Part shown: positions 14,394 to 23,427 of the stretch, in pieces
Numbering within the stretch: the stretch's first letter is position 1
Layout of the letters: each line of letters begins with the position of its first letter
DNA from: Bacteroidota bacterium
GTDB lineage: Bacteria > Bacteroidota > Bacteroidia > Chitinophagales > Saprospiraceae
Assembly: GCA_016234735.1 (NCBI GenBank)
Contig: JACRAN010000274.1
Coordinates: 1 to 34,495, forward strand
DNA length: 34,495 nucleotides
Reading direction: 5' to 3'
Program-made: the position numbers and the translations under genes
The notes under the pieces: model-generated
What the model was told of the DNA's origin: nothing
What the model saw: the letters and a program-made list of their open reading frames with translations, nothing else
The model's database searches: none

Positions 14394-16931
14394 ATGCGTT
14401 ACTCCATCCAACAAATCGCCGAAATCACCGGAGGCAGCTTCCTCGCCCCGCCCAGCGAAGCCGTCATCGAGCACCTGCTGCTCGACAGCCGACAGGTCAT
14501 TTTTCCGGCCAGTACCTTGTTCATTGCGCTGCAAGGCAGGCGGCACGACGGGCACGAGTTCCTGCGGGAACTTTACGACAGCGGTGTGCGCAATTTCATC
14601 GTTTCAAAGCCACCAAAAAACAACCAACAACCAACAGCCAACAGCCAACAACCCTTCCCTTCCGCCAATTTTATTTTGGTCAAAAATGCCCACGCCGCCT
14701 TCCACCAGTTGGCGGCGTGGCACCGCCACCAGTTCGGTTTGCCGGTCGTGGGCATCACGGGAAGCAACGGCAAAACCATCGTGAAGGAGTGGCTCTTCCA
14801 ATTGCTGCACGAGGACTACCACATCGTGCGCAGCCCCAAAAGTTTCAATTCGCAGACGGGGGTGCCGCTCTCCGTGCTGCAAATCACGCCGGAACACACC
14901 CTCGGCATCTTCGAGGCAGGCATCTCGAAGCCCGACGAGATGGGAAAACTCGCCCCGATTCTTGACCCTGACATCGGCATTTTCACCAACATTGGCGAAG
15001 CCCACAGCGAGGGCTTCCCCGACATCGAAACCAAGCTCCGGGAGAAACTGATTTTGTTCAAAAATGCCAAAACGGTCATCTACTGCGTTGACAATCAGTT
15101 GATTGATGATGAGATGAAAAAACTGACCGGCATAACATTTTTCACCTGGTCAGCTACCGGCAAGGAGGCGGGTTTGCAAATCGAAAGCATCCGGCAGCAC
15201 TCCAACGGAACTACCCTCACGTCTCGTCCCTCATCCCTCGTCCCTCATCCCTCATCCCTCGAAATCCCGTTCACCGATGCCGCTTCCGTTGAAAATGCCA
15301 TCCACTGTTGGGCGCTGATGCTGCACCTCGGCTACGCCGACCAGACCATCGCCGACCGCATGGCCCGCCTGGAACCGGTGGCCATGCGCCTCGAACTGAA
15401 GGAGGGGCAGAACGGCTGCACCGTCATCAACGACAGCTACAATTCCGACCTCACCTCGCTGACCATCGCCCTGAATTTTCTGGAGCAGCACGGCAAATCG
15501 CTCCGCCGGACGCTCATCCTCTCCGACATTTTGCAGAGCGGGCAACCGCAGGCGCAGCTCTACGGCACGGTGGCGCGGCTGCTCCTCGAAAAACGCCTCG
15601 ACCGTCTCATCGGCATCGGCAGGCAGGTGGCATTTTTGAAAAAACTGCTGCCCGACGGCTTCGATGCACGGTTTTACGCAGGCACGGCTGCTTTTCTGGA
15701 AGATTTTCCGCAGTTGGTTTTCCGGGACGAAATCATTTTGCTGAAAGGTGCCCGGCATTTCGAGTTCGAGCGCATTGCCAACCAGTTGGTGACGAAATTT
15801 CACAAAACCGTGCTGGAAGTGAACCTCAGCGCGCTGCTGAACAACCTGCGGGTGTACCAGAGCCGCCTGCTCCCCGGCACGAAAATGATGGTGATGGTGA
15901 AGGCCGGGGCCTACGGCAGCGGCAGCGTGGAAGTGGCCAAACTGCTTGAATTTCAGCACGTTGACTACCTCGGCGTGGCCTACGCCGACGAGGGGGTGGC
16001 GCTGCGCAAGGCGGGCATCCAACTCCCCATCCTGGTGATGAACCCGGAGGAGGCCACCTTCGAGGCGCTCGTGCGCTACCGGCTGGAGCCGGAGATTTAC
16101 AGCCGGAGTTTGCTGGAAAATTTCACGAAATTTCTGGAAAATCATTTTGCCCAAAAAACGGCAGACAGCGACTCCGTCACTTCCCTCAACCAGCCGATTC
16201 ACCTCAAACTCGACACGGGGATGCACCGCCTCGGTTTTGAGGAAAAAGATTTGGACAGCGTCATCGAAATGGTGGCCCGCTCACCCGTCACCGTTCAGAC
16301 CATCTTCACGCACTTAGCTGCCAGCGAGGCCCCTGCACACGACGGTTTCACGCACGAGCAGGCTGCCCGTTTTGAAAAAATGTATGAAAAATTGGCGGTG
16401 GGACTCGGCTACCGGCCCATGCGCCACATCCTCAATTCTGGCGGCATCGTGCGCTTCCCGCAGCACCAGATGGAGATGGTACGGCTCGGTATCGGGTTGT
16501 ACGGCATCGATAGCAGCGGGCTGTTGCAGGACAGGCTCCAGACGGTAAACACGCTGAAGGCGACCATTTCGCAGGTGAAAACGCTGGAGCCGGGCGAGAC
16601 GGTCGGATACGGCAGGATGGGCAAGGCGCAGCGGCCCATGCGCATCGCCACCCTCAGCCTCGGCTACGCCGACGGCCTGCTGCGGCGGGCGGGCAATGGG
16701 CAGTACAGCGTTTTGATAAACGGAAAAAAAGCGCCCCTCGTCGGCAACGTCTGCATGGACATGACGATGGCCGACGTGACCGGCATCTCCGATGCAGCGG
16801 AGGGCGATGCCGTCATCATTTTTGGAAAAGAACTGCCGGTGCAGGAACTGGCGGCCTCCCTCGGCACGATTCCCTACGAGATTTTCACCACCATTTCGGA
16901 GCGGGTGAAGCGGGTGTACGTGCAGGAGTGA
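14394..16931 (+). CDS. Bifunctional MurF ligase / alanine racemase
   Basis: An 845-residue fusion of two cell-wall enzymes, an arrangement common in Bacteroidota. The N-terminal half (about residues 1-455) is MurF, which adds D-Ala-D-Ala to the UDP-MurNAc-tripeptide; its ATP-binding loop GITGSNGKT is at residues 120-128 and the substrate-binding NDSYNSDL follows later. The C-terminal half (about 465-845) is a PLP-dependent alanine racemase: MVMVKAGAYGSG holds the PLP lysine K503, and VGYGRMG carries the second catalytic tyrosine. The fusion couples D-alanine supply with its use. Two 7-bp-period tracts lie inside the MurF half and encode PKNNQQPTANSQQPFPS (about 74-90) and TLTSRPSSLVPHPSSLE (about 275-291), apparently as surface loops that keep the frame open. 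Confidence 0.95.
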   Translation: MRYSIQQIAEITGGSFLAPPSEAVIEHLLLDSRQVIFPASTLFIALQGRRHDGHEFLRELYDSGVRNFIVSKPPKNNQQPTANSQQPFPSANFILVKNAHAAFHQLAAWHRHQFGLPVVGITGSNGKTIVKEWLFQLLHEDYHIVRSPKSFNSQTGVPLSVLQITPEHTLGIFEAGISKPDEMGKLAPILDPDIGIFTNIGEAHSEGFPDIETKLREKLILFKNAKTVIYCVDNQLIDDEMKKLTGITFFTWSATGKEAGLQIESIRQHSNGTTLTSRPSSLVPHPSSLEIPFTDAASVENAIHCWALMLHLGYADQTIADRMARLEPVAMRLELKEGQNGCTVINDSYNSDLTSLTIALNFLEQHGKSLRRTLILSDILQSGQPQAQLYGTVARLLLEKRLDRLIGIGRQVAFLKKLLPDGFDARFYAGTAAFLEDFPQLVFRDEIILLKGARHFEFERIANQLVTKFHKTVLEVNLSALLNNLRVYQSRLLPGTKMMVMVKAGAYGSGSVEVAKLLEFQHVDYLGVAYADEGVALRKAGIQLPILVMNPEEATFEALVRYRLEPEIYSRSLLENFTKFLENHFAQKTADSDSVTSLNQPIHLKLDTGMHRLGFEEKDLDSVIEMVARSPVTVQTIFTHLAASEAPAHDGFTHEQAARFEKMYEKLAVGLGYRPMRHILNSGGIVRFPQHQMEMVRLGIGLYGIDSSGLLQDRLQTVNTLKATISQVKTLEPGETVGYGRMGKAQRPMRIATLSLGYADGLLRRAGNGQYSVLINGKKAPLVGNVCMDMTMADVTGISDAAEGDAVIIFGKELPVQELAASLGTIPYEIFTTISERVKRVYVQE
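14617..14658. repeat. 7-bp-period tract inside murF-alr (first)
   Basis: Heptamers AAAACAA, CCAACAA, CCAACAG, CCAACAG, CCAACAA, CCCTTCC fall within the MurF N-terminal region, between the substrate-binding domain and the ATP-binding domain. Base composition is sharply C/A biased on the plus strand compared with the flanking code. The stretch has no stop codon in the gene's frame. Confidence 0.75.
15215..15263. repeat. 7-bp-period tract inside murF-alr (second)
   Basis: Seven heptamers, CCTCACG, TCTCGTC, CCTCATC, CCTCGTC, CCTCATC, CCTCATC, CCTCGAA, lie between the central and C-terminal parts of the MurF half. The unit CCTCATC is repeated almost exactly. Reading in frame gives a Ser/Pro-rich loop (RPSSLVPHPSSL). 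Confidence 0.8.
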
Positions 16932-17150
16932 GGCGTTTTTTCTATTTTGAAACTTGGCAACCTATTGTTTTTCATCAAGTTCTCTTATCTTTATGCCGAA
17001 TCTCGTTTTGGCAAAACTCACCTTTACTGCTCATTTATTTTTTCCAAAAAAACAAACCTTTGAAAACAGAAGGACGATAGCTGGCGAACATCGCCTCGCG
17101 GGTCAAAACGTACGTTTTTTAATCATTTTTTTCACACTAACCACCTGATT

Positions 17151-20100
17151 ATGAAGCGAAATTTATCACTCATTGCATTGTGTTCCCTTGCGGTGCAAGT
17201 TGCATTTGCCCAGTTGCCGGATGGAAGTACGGCCCCCAACTGGACGATGAACGACATCCTCAACCAGCCCCATACCCTCTACAACTACCTGGACCAGAAC
17301 AAAGTGGTGTTCCTCGATTTTTCCGCCACCTGGTGCGGGCCTTGCTGGAACTACCACAACACAGGTTCGCTGGAAAACCTTTACACTTTGTATGGCCCGG
17401 CACCGGGCACCAACAACGTCCGGGTTTTTATGATAGAGGATGACCCGGCGACTAACACGGCCTGCCTCTACGGACCTGCCGGATGCGTTGGCGGCACACA
17501 AGGCAACTGGGTGGCTGGCACACCTTACCCGATCATTGACGATGCTTCGCAAAGCAATGCCTACAACATCAATTATTATCCGACGATTTATTGCGTTTGC
17601 CCCGACCGTAAGATTTATGAAACGGGGCAAGTTGGCACAAACTCGCTGTGGAACTACGCCAAGTTCTGTTCCGCACCAACGCTTACGGTGACTTCGGTGA
17701 CGGACGTTGCCTGCTATGGCGGGAGCAATGGTGCCATCAATATCGGAGTGACGGGAGGCATGCCGCCTTTCACTTTTTTATGGAGCAATGGCGCTACGAC
17801 CGAGGACATCTCCAACCTCACGGCGGGCAACTACTCGCTGACCGTTACAGGTTCTTTGGGCGGTACGAAGACCCTGGGGCCTGTTGTAGTTTCGCAGCCC
17901 GCAGCCCCGGTGCAGATAACCGTCAACGAAGTGGTGGATGAGGGATGTGGCGGCTTGGGCGGCTCCATCGATGTCAGTGCCTACGGTGGTACGCCCGGCT
18001 ATGATTATTTATGGAGCAATGGTGGGACAACGCCGCTTATTTCAGACCTGTCGGCAGGCAGCTACTCCCTCACGGTGACGGATGACCACAGTTGCACGAA
18101 GACCCTGCTGAACGTCATCGTTGACCCGCCGACCTTGCCGGTAGCGTTCGCAACGGCACCTTCCACCCTCACCTGCACCAACCCATTGATGACGTTGAGC
18201 GGGGCTGGCTCCTCCACCGGCCCTGACATGAATTACGTTTGGTCCACTAGCAATGGGCATATCGTGTCGGGGGCCACCACACTCAACAATTGTGTGGTGG
18301 ACGAAGCGGGGAGCTACGAACTTTTTGTTTACAACACGTCCAACAATTGTGCAGCATATGCAAATGCGACCGTGACGGCCAATCAGGTCGAGCCGATGGC
18401 AATTGCCGGCCCGCCCGGTACGCTGACTTGCACAGCATCCCAAATACAATTGGCGGGGGTCGGCTCAACGGGCAACAATTTCAGCATCCTCTGGACCACG
18501 CAGGGCGGCAACATTGTATCCGGTGCCACCACCCTCAACCCGACCGTGAACGCCGGTGGCACTTACACATTGACGATTACGAACACCACCAACGGTTGCA
18601 CCCAGGCATCTTCCACTACGGTTACATCCAACACAGCCCCACCAAACGTTACGGCGAACGGCGGCCAAATCACCTGCACCAATTCCACCGTCCAACTCTC
18701 CGGCAACTCGACCACTCCTGGCGTCACGTATGCCTGGACGGGGCCGAATGGCTACACCTCGACTGCCCAAAATCCGGTTGTTTCGGCACAGGGTACTTAC
18801 TTCCTGACTGTGACAAAAAGCAGCAACGGCTGCACGGCCACGGACGATGCCGAAGTGACACAAAACACGACCGCACCGCAAGCCTCCGCCCAGGGCGGCA
18901 CTATCAACTGCACGAACGCTTCCGTCACGCTGAACGGAAGTTCGGGCACTCCCGGCGTCACGTATGCCTGGACGGGGCCGAATGGCTACACCTCGCCTGC
19001 CCAAAACCCGGTGGTCAACACGCAGGGAAATTACGTCCTGACCGTCACCGCTCCCAACGGTTGTACGCAGACTGCAACGGGGATTGTCAACCAAAACACC
19101 ACACCGCCAACGGCCAGCGCAGGCCCCAACGGGCTGTTGAATTGCAACGCAAGCGAGGTGTTGCTCAACGGCACGGCATCCAGTTCGGGCAATCAGTACA
19201 GCTACCTCTGGACGACCACTGGCGGCCACATTGTTTCGGGAGGAACCACCCTCACGCCAACGGTTGATGAGGCTGGCAGCTACTCGCTCACGGTCTCCAA
19301 CAGCAACAACGGCTGCACCAGCACTGCCAGTACCCAGGTGATGGAGAGTGCTCCGGTGACGGTTGGAATTGCATCGCAAACCAACGTGCTCTGCAACGGA
19401 AACTCGACGGGAACGGCAACCGTGTTGGCGGGAGGTGGCAGTGGTTCGTTTACCTACGCCTGGTCGAACGGGGCCACCACCTCAACGGTATCTGCCCTCA
19501 GCGCCGGTTCCTACTCCGTCACGGCGACCGACGGCGAAGGCTGCGACGAAACAGCCACGGTCATCATCACGGAACCTTCCGAAGTGAGTGTCAATGCGGC
19601 CACGGTTGCGCAATCTGCACCCGGTGTGAACGACGGCATTGCGTCAGCCAACCCGACAGGTGGCGCTGGCAATTATTCCTACCAGTGGAGCAACGGCGAA
19701 ACGACGCAGACCATTTCCAACCTTGTCCCCGGCAACTACACCGTGAGCGTGACGGATGGGAACGGCTGTTTGAAAATGCAAACCATCACGGTGAATGAAT
19801 TCGGTTGTGCCGTGTCCGCTTCGGCAGAAGGTTACGACGCTTCCTGCCACGGTGCCAGTGACGGTGCGGCAAGCATCATTTTGACCAACGCCGCTTCCCC
19901 ACAGGTTTTCCTTTGGTCAAATGGTGCCACTTTTCCCAACATCTCCGGCCTCGCTCCCGGTGCCTACACGGTATCCGCTACGGACGGTAACGGTTGCGAA
20001 GTCGTCGCTTCCGTCGAAGTCGGAGAGCCGGGAGTTCTGTTTGCCAATACCACCGCCACTGGCGTGACTGCCTCCGGCGTGGACGATGGCACCGCCACTG

Positions 20101-22169
20101 CCAACCCCACGGGTGGCACTGGCCCCTTCACCTACCTTTGGAGCAATGGCGGGACCACCCAAACCATCACGGGCCTCGTCTCTGCCAACTACACGGTCAG
20201 TGTGACGGATGCCAATGGTTGCGAAGCGGCACAAACGGTTCCGGTGGCTCCTTTTGCTTGCGCAATGCTTGCCACCATCACGGCCAACGACATTTCCTGC
20301 GCCGGTGCTGGCGACGGTCAGGCAACGGTGACTCTGAGCGGCGGGCTTTCGCCATTCAGTTATGATTGGTCAAACGATGAAACCACGGCCACCATCACCA
20401 ACCTCGGCCCCGGCACTTACTCCGTGACCGTCGGCGACGCGGTGAACTGCCCGGCCATTGTCGAAGTGACCATCCTCGAACCGGTCACATTGGATGTTGA
20501 GTTGAGTGAATTTGCCAACACGGATTGCGGCACCGCCAATGGCCTCGCCACTGCATTAGCGATGGGTGGCACACCGAATCCTGACTATCATTTCACCTGG
20601 TCGAATGGGGAAACAACTGCTTCCATCACCGGCCTCGATGCCGGCACTTACACAGTTTCCGTCAGCGATGCGAATGATTGTTTGGCCACTTTGGAGGTTG
20701 AAATCAGCGTGAACGATGCGGAAGCGCCGGTCGTTGCTACGCAGGACTTGACCATCGCCCTCAATGCCAGTGGACTTGCCAGCCTCACCGCTTCGCAAAT
20801 CGACAATGGCAGCACCGACAACTGCGATATTGCCAGCATGGCGATTGACTTCAACAGTTTCACCTGCAACGACCTCGGTACGCACGAGGTCACACTCACC
20901 GTCACCGATGTAGCGGGCAACAGCAGCACTGGCACAGCCAACATCACCGTTGTTGACAACACGTTGCCCACCATCATCGTGGAGGATTTGGTGGTTTCAT
21001 TGGATGCCAACGGAACGGCCACCATCACGCCCCAGATGCTCAACAACGGCAGTGCCGACAACTGCGGCATCGTGGAAATGACGGTGGATGTTTCGACTTT
21101 CACCTGCGACGACCTCGGTGCAAATGCCGTCGTGCTGACCGTCAAAGATGCCAGCGGCAATGCCGCCTCCGGCACGGCCATCGTCACCATTCAGGACAAC
21201 ATCGCACCCGCCATCACCTGCCCGGACAACGCAGTGCTGCCCTACTGCGACCCTGTCACCGAATTTGAAATACCGACCAACGATAACTGCGCACAGGCGT
21301 TGGTGCCTTCGCAAACCAGCGGCCTGCCCAGCGGTTCCAGCTTCCCTGCCGGTGTGACCGTGATGACTTTCGAAGTCAACGACGGCAACGGCAACCACAA
21401 CACTTGCTCGTTTACTATCGAAGTTCCGATGGAAATGACGGTTGGTTTGAACGCTGACCACGTTTCCTGCTTTGGTGAAACAGACGGCAGCATCGTCGCC
21501 CAGGTATCCGGTGGGGCCGGAGGTTACACCTATGTCTGGAGCAACGGCGCTGCTACAGCTTCCATCGAAAACCTCGGCGCTGGCAGTTACAGCGTGAGCG
21601 TGACCGACGAAGCGGGTTGTGAGGAAGTTCAAACCGCAAACATTGCAGAGCCTACCGCCATCGTCTCCACGCCCGACAACATCACACCGGAAACCACTGG
21701 CCAGCAAAACGGAGCCATCGAAGTGACGGTGACTGGTGGCACACAGCCTTACGACTACGAATGGACGGATGAAAACGGCAATGTTATTTCCAATCAGGAA
21801 GACGTGAGCGGCCTGTCGGCGGGGAATTACACGCTAAAAATCAAGGATGACAATGGCTGCATTTCCCTCCATGTTTTCACCATTCAGTCCGTGTCGGGCA
21901 TTGCGCAGCGAAAACTCGAACAGAGCATCAGCCTCTTTCCGAACCCGACCAGCGGGTTTGTGACGGTGGCATTCGAGGATGCCAACGCCACCGAGGCGAA
22001 TATCCGGGTATTCGACATCACTGGCAAATTAGCGGCTGATTTTCCAAATGCCAGCCTGTTGTCCGGGCGGTTCCAGATGGATGTTTCCGGCCACGCAGAC
22101 GGCATATACTTGGTGAGGATTATGATTGAAAATCAAGTAGTTACGAAGCGATTGGTGGTCAACAGGTAG
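17151..22169 (+). CDS. T9SS-secreted thioredoxin-like protein with SprB-type repeats
   Basis: A 1672-residue secreted protein. In order: signal peptide (1-20, MKRNLSLIALCSLAVQVAFA); a thioredoxin-like domain (about 22-180) with the redox motif WCGPCW, cysteines C62 and C65; many SprB-type repeats (about 185-1150) with the recurring pattern WSNG.TT..I..L..G.Y.V.VTD..GC; two segments with a NGS.DNC motif (about 1190-1350); an HYR-like domain (about 1354-1427) starting ITCPDNAVLPYC; one more SprB repeat pair; and a C-terminal T9SS sorting domain (about 1594-1672), SLFPNPTSGFVTV to TKRLVVNR. It should be exported through SprA and anchored or released at the surface. The redox role is inferred from CGPC only. 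A 219-base gap separates it from murF-alr, and a strong terminator follows. Confidence 0.92.
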   Translation: MKRNLSLIALCSLAVQVAFAQLPDGSTAPNWTMNDILNQPHTLYNYLDQNKVVFLDFSATWCGPCWNYHNTGSLENLYTLYGPAPGTNNVRVFMIEDDPATNTACLYGPAGCVGGTQGNWVAGTPYPIIDDASQSNAYNINYYPTIYCVCPDRKIYETGQVGTNSLWNYAKFCSAPTLTVTSVTDVACYGGSNGAINIGVTGGMPPFTFLWSNGATTEDISNLTAGNYSLTVTGSLGGTKTLGPVVVSQPAAPVQITVNEVVDEGCGGLGGSIDVSAYGGTPGYDYLWSNGGTTPLISDLSAGSYSLTVTDDHSCTKTLLNVIVDPPTLPVAFATAPSTLTCTNPLMTLSGAGSSTGPDMNYVWSTSNGHIVSGATTLNNCVVDEAGSYELFVYNTSNNCAAYANATVTANQVEPMAIAGPPGTLTCTASQIQLAGVGSTGNNFSILWTTQGGNIVSGATTLNPTVNAGGTYTLTITNTTNGCTQASSTTVTSNTAPPNVTANGGQITCTNSTVQLSGNSTTPGVTYAWTGPNGYTSTAQNPVVSAQGTYFLTVTKSSNGCTATDDAEVTQNTTAPQASAQGGTINCTNASVTLNGSSGTPGVTYAWTGPNGYTSPAQNPVVNTQGNYVLTVTAPNGCTQTATGIVNQNTTPPTASAGPNGLLNCNASEVLLNGTASSSGNQYSYLWTTTGGHIVSGGTTLTPTVDEAGSYSLTVSNSNNGCTSTASTQVMESAPVTVGIASQTNVLCNGNSTGTATVLAGGGSGSFTYAWSNGATTSTVSALSAGSYSVTATDGEGCDETATVIITEPSEVSVNAATVAQSAPGVNDGIASANPTGGAGNYSYQWSNGETTQTISNLVPGNYTVSVTDGNGCLKMQTITVNEFGCAVSASAEGYDASCHGASDGAASIILTNAASPQVFLWSNGATFPNISGLAPGAYTVSATDGNGCEVVASVEVGEPGVLFANTTATGVTASGVDDGTATANPTGGTGPFTYLWSNGGTTQTITGLVSANYTVSVTDANGCEAAQTVPVAPFACAMLATITANDISCAGAGDGQATVTLSGGLSPFSYDWSNDETTATITNLGPGTYSVTVGDAVNCPAIVEVTILEPVTLDVELSEFANTDCGTANGLATALAMGGTPNPDYHFTWSNGETTASITGLDAGTYTVSVSDANDCLATLEVEISVNDAEAPVVATQDLTIALNASGLASLTASQIDNGSTDNCDIASMAIDFNSFTCNDLGTHEVTLTVTDVAGNSSTGTANITVVDNTLPTIIVEDLVVSLDANGTATITPQMLNNGSADNCGIVEMTVDVSTFTCDDLGANAVVLTVKDASGNAASGTAIVTIQDNIAPAITCPDNAVLPYCDPVTEFEIPTNDNCAQALVPSQTSGLPSGSSFPAGVTVMTFEVNDGNGNHNTCSFTIEVPMEMTVGLNADHVSCFGETDGSIVAQVSGGAGGYTYVWSNGAATASIENLGAGSYSVSVTDEAGCEEVQTANIAEPTAIVSTPDNITPETTGQQNGAIEVTVTGGTQPYDYEWTDENGNVISNQEDVSGLSAGNYTLKIKDDNGCISLHVFTIQSVSGIAQRKLEQSISLFPNPTSGFVTVAFEDANATEANIRVFDITGKLAADFPNASLLSGRFQMDVSGHADGIYLVRIMIENQVVTKRLVVNR
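18714..19030 (+). repeat. Near-identical 78-codon repeat inside the thioredoxin/SprB gene
   Basis: Two adjacent units of 234 bases carry almost the same DNA around 18720-18785 and 18954-19019, encoding GVTYAWTGPNGYTS twice with differences mostly at third codon positions. The high nucleotide identity compared with the other, diverged repeats of this protein points to recent duplication or gene conversion. Confidence 0.75.
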
Positions 22170-22193
22170 GAAGAACCTTGCTTGATTTTTTGC

Positions 22194-22225
22194 AAAAAGG
22201 GCACCTGTTTACGGGTGCCCTTTTT
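22194..22225. terminator. Bidirectional terminator between convergent genes
   Basis: A perfect 12-bp stem (AAAAAGGGCACC at 22194-22205 with GGTGCCCTTTTT at 22214-22225) encloses an 8-base loop. It has a T-run on either strand, so it can end both the plus-strand T9SS gene (stop at 22169) and the minus-strand Fic gene (stop at 22229). Confidence 0.9.
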
Positions 22226-22228
22226 GGT

Positions 22229-23305
22229 TCAAACAAGCGCCAGGTGCGCCTTCAGCGAAGCCTGCGCCGCATCTGCCACGATGAGGTAAAATGCTTCCGG
22301 TTCATTGTCCACCTGCACTTTTTCCAGCGCCCGGTAGTATGCCAACCGGGAAGCGTTATCGCCTTTCAGGTTGGCGATGGTGTAGCCATTGCGCAGCAAA
22401 ATGAGGTTCATCACCAGCCTCGACGTGCGCCCGTTGCCATCGATGAACGGGTGGATGCTCACTAACCGCTCGTGCATCTCCGCCGCCAAAATGACCGGGT
22501 GCATGCTGCCCCGCTGTTTTTGATAGTGGAAAAAATAATCCTCCATCAACTTGTCGAGCAGGTAAGGCTGTGGCGGCTCGTGTTGGCTGCCCGAAATGCG
22601 CACCGGCACCGTGCGCCACCTTCCTGCATTTTCCCGGTCGATGCTTTTCAGGATGAGCGCATGGAGTTCCAGCAACGTGCGTTTGCTCATGTCTTCCCGC
22701 CGGGTGGCCAGTTCGGCGATGAAGTCGGCTGCTTCCGCATGGTTGATGGCTTCCAGGTGCTCCCGCATGGACTTGCTGCCGATGGTCAGCCCTTCGTTGA
22801 CGACAAGGCTGGTTTCCTGCAACGTCAGCGTGTTGCCCTCGATTCGGTTGCTCTCGAAGGTGTATTCGATGTGAAAATACGCCCGCATCCGCCGCAACTG
22901 TGCCGGGTCGAGCGGTTTTTTGCGCTGCCAGGCAGCCTTCAATTGGTCGATTTCGGCCAATCTCTCTGCCAATTCGCCCAGCACTGGCGGCACTTCGAGC
23001 GCCCGTTTGCCGGTGAGGTATTCCACCCGGCTCTCGGCGGCCATCATGATTTCCGGTATGTCCTCTTGGTACTCGTATTGGATGACGTTCACCACTTTTT
23101 CGGCCACCCAAAGTATGCGCAACTCCTTGATTTCCAAGCCGTAAGCCTCAGCCAAAAGCGACAAGTGGGCTTCGGTTGGCAGCCTGTTGCCATTTTCGTA
23201 TTTACTGAGCAGTGCCTGGTCGATGCTGGTCGCAGCAGCGATGTCTTTGAACTTGAGTTGTTTTTCCTGGCGGGTTTCTTTGAGGAGGTTGTGCAATGTT
23301 TTCAT
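22229..23305 (-). CDS. Fic-domain protein with N-terminal XRE-type DNA-binding domain
   Basis: A 358-residue cytoplasmic protein. Residues 1-65 form an XRE-like helix-turn-helix (LKFKDIAAATSIDQALLSKY, with ENGNRLP following). The middle carries the Fic N-terminal region with the autoinhibitory motif (S/T)xxxE(G/N) seen as S152-N-R-I-E156-G157. The Fic core HPFIDGNGRTSR spans 285-296, with catalytic H285 and the phosphate-binding GNGR loop intact. Fic enzymes usually transfer AMP from ATP to hydroxyl side chains of target proteins; the intact motif argues for activity, and the inhibitory helix places it among self-inhibited class II Fic proteins. The target is unknown. DNA binding suggests self-regulation, supported by an inverted repeat over its promoter. 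It is monocistronic between two terminators. Confidence 0.93.
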   Translation of the reverse strand: MKTLHNLLKETRQEKQLKFKDIAAATSIDQALLSKYENGNRLPTEAHLSLLAEAYGLEIKELRILWVAEKVVNVIQYEYQEDIPEIMMAAESRVEYLTGKRALEVPPVLGELAERLAEIDQLKAAWQRKKPLDPAQLRRMRAYFHIEYTFESNRIEGNTLTLQETSLVVNEGLTIGSKSMREHLEAINHAEAADFIAELATRREDMSKRTLLELHALILKSIDRENAGRWRTVPVRISGSQHEPPQPYLLDKLMEDYFFHYQKQRGSMHPVILAAEMHERLVSIHPFIDGNGRTSRLVMNLILLRNGYTIANLKGDNASRLAYYRALEKVQVDNEPEAFYLIVADAAQASLKAHLALV

Positions 23306-23308
23306 TTT

Positions 23309-23340
23309 ATGACTATTTTTTTCTTGACAAATTTAGTCAT
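23309..23340 (-). promoter_or_regulatory. Inverted repeat over the fic promoter, candidate operator
   Basis: ATGACTA (23309-23315) and TAGTCAT (23334-23340) are perfect reverse complements separated by 18 bases. The upstream half overlaps the -7 promoter box, and the downstream half is just before the fic start codon. The spacing suits a dimeric repressor such as the gene's own XRE domain. Binding is inference. Confidence 0.45.
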
Positions 23341-23357
23341 TTTTTTTGGTTTTCAAA
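23328..23357 (-). promoter_or_regulatory. Promoter of the fic gene
   Basis: On the minus strand, TTTG (23354-23357) is followed after 18 bases by TAAATTTG (23328-23335), close to the Bacteroidota promoter pattern TTTG-N19-TAnnTTTG. The -7 box ends 22 bases before the ATG. It is the best two-part promoter match in the window. Confidence 0.65.
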
Positions 23358-23371
23358 ATTTTACACAAAAA

Positions 23372-23409
23372 AAAAGTGCAGCACGTCATTTTTTACGCAC
23401 TGCACTTTT
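23372..23409 (-). terminator. Terminator of the dockerin/cohesin-like T9SS gene
   Basis: A perfect 10-bp stem (AAAAGTGCAG at 23372-23381 with CTGCACTTTT at 23400-23409) has an 18-base loop and a run of nine Ts after it on the minus strand. It begins 18 bases beyond the stop codon of the minus-strand gene and separates it from fic. Confidence 0.8.
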
Positions 23410-23427
23410 GGGTCTGATTACCAGTGG

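Noticed and set aside
15252-16226. A 324-residue frame on the minus strand opposite murF-alr
   Set aside because: It is His/Val/Gln-rich without any recognisable domain and lies wholly inside a gene with clear catalytic motifs.
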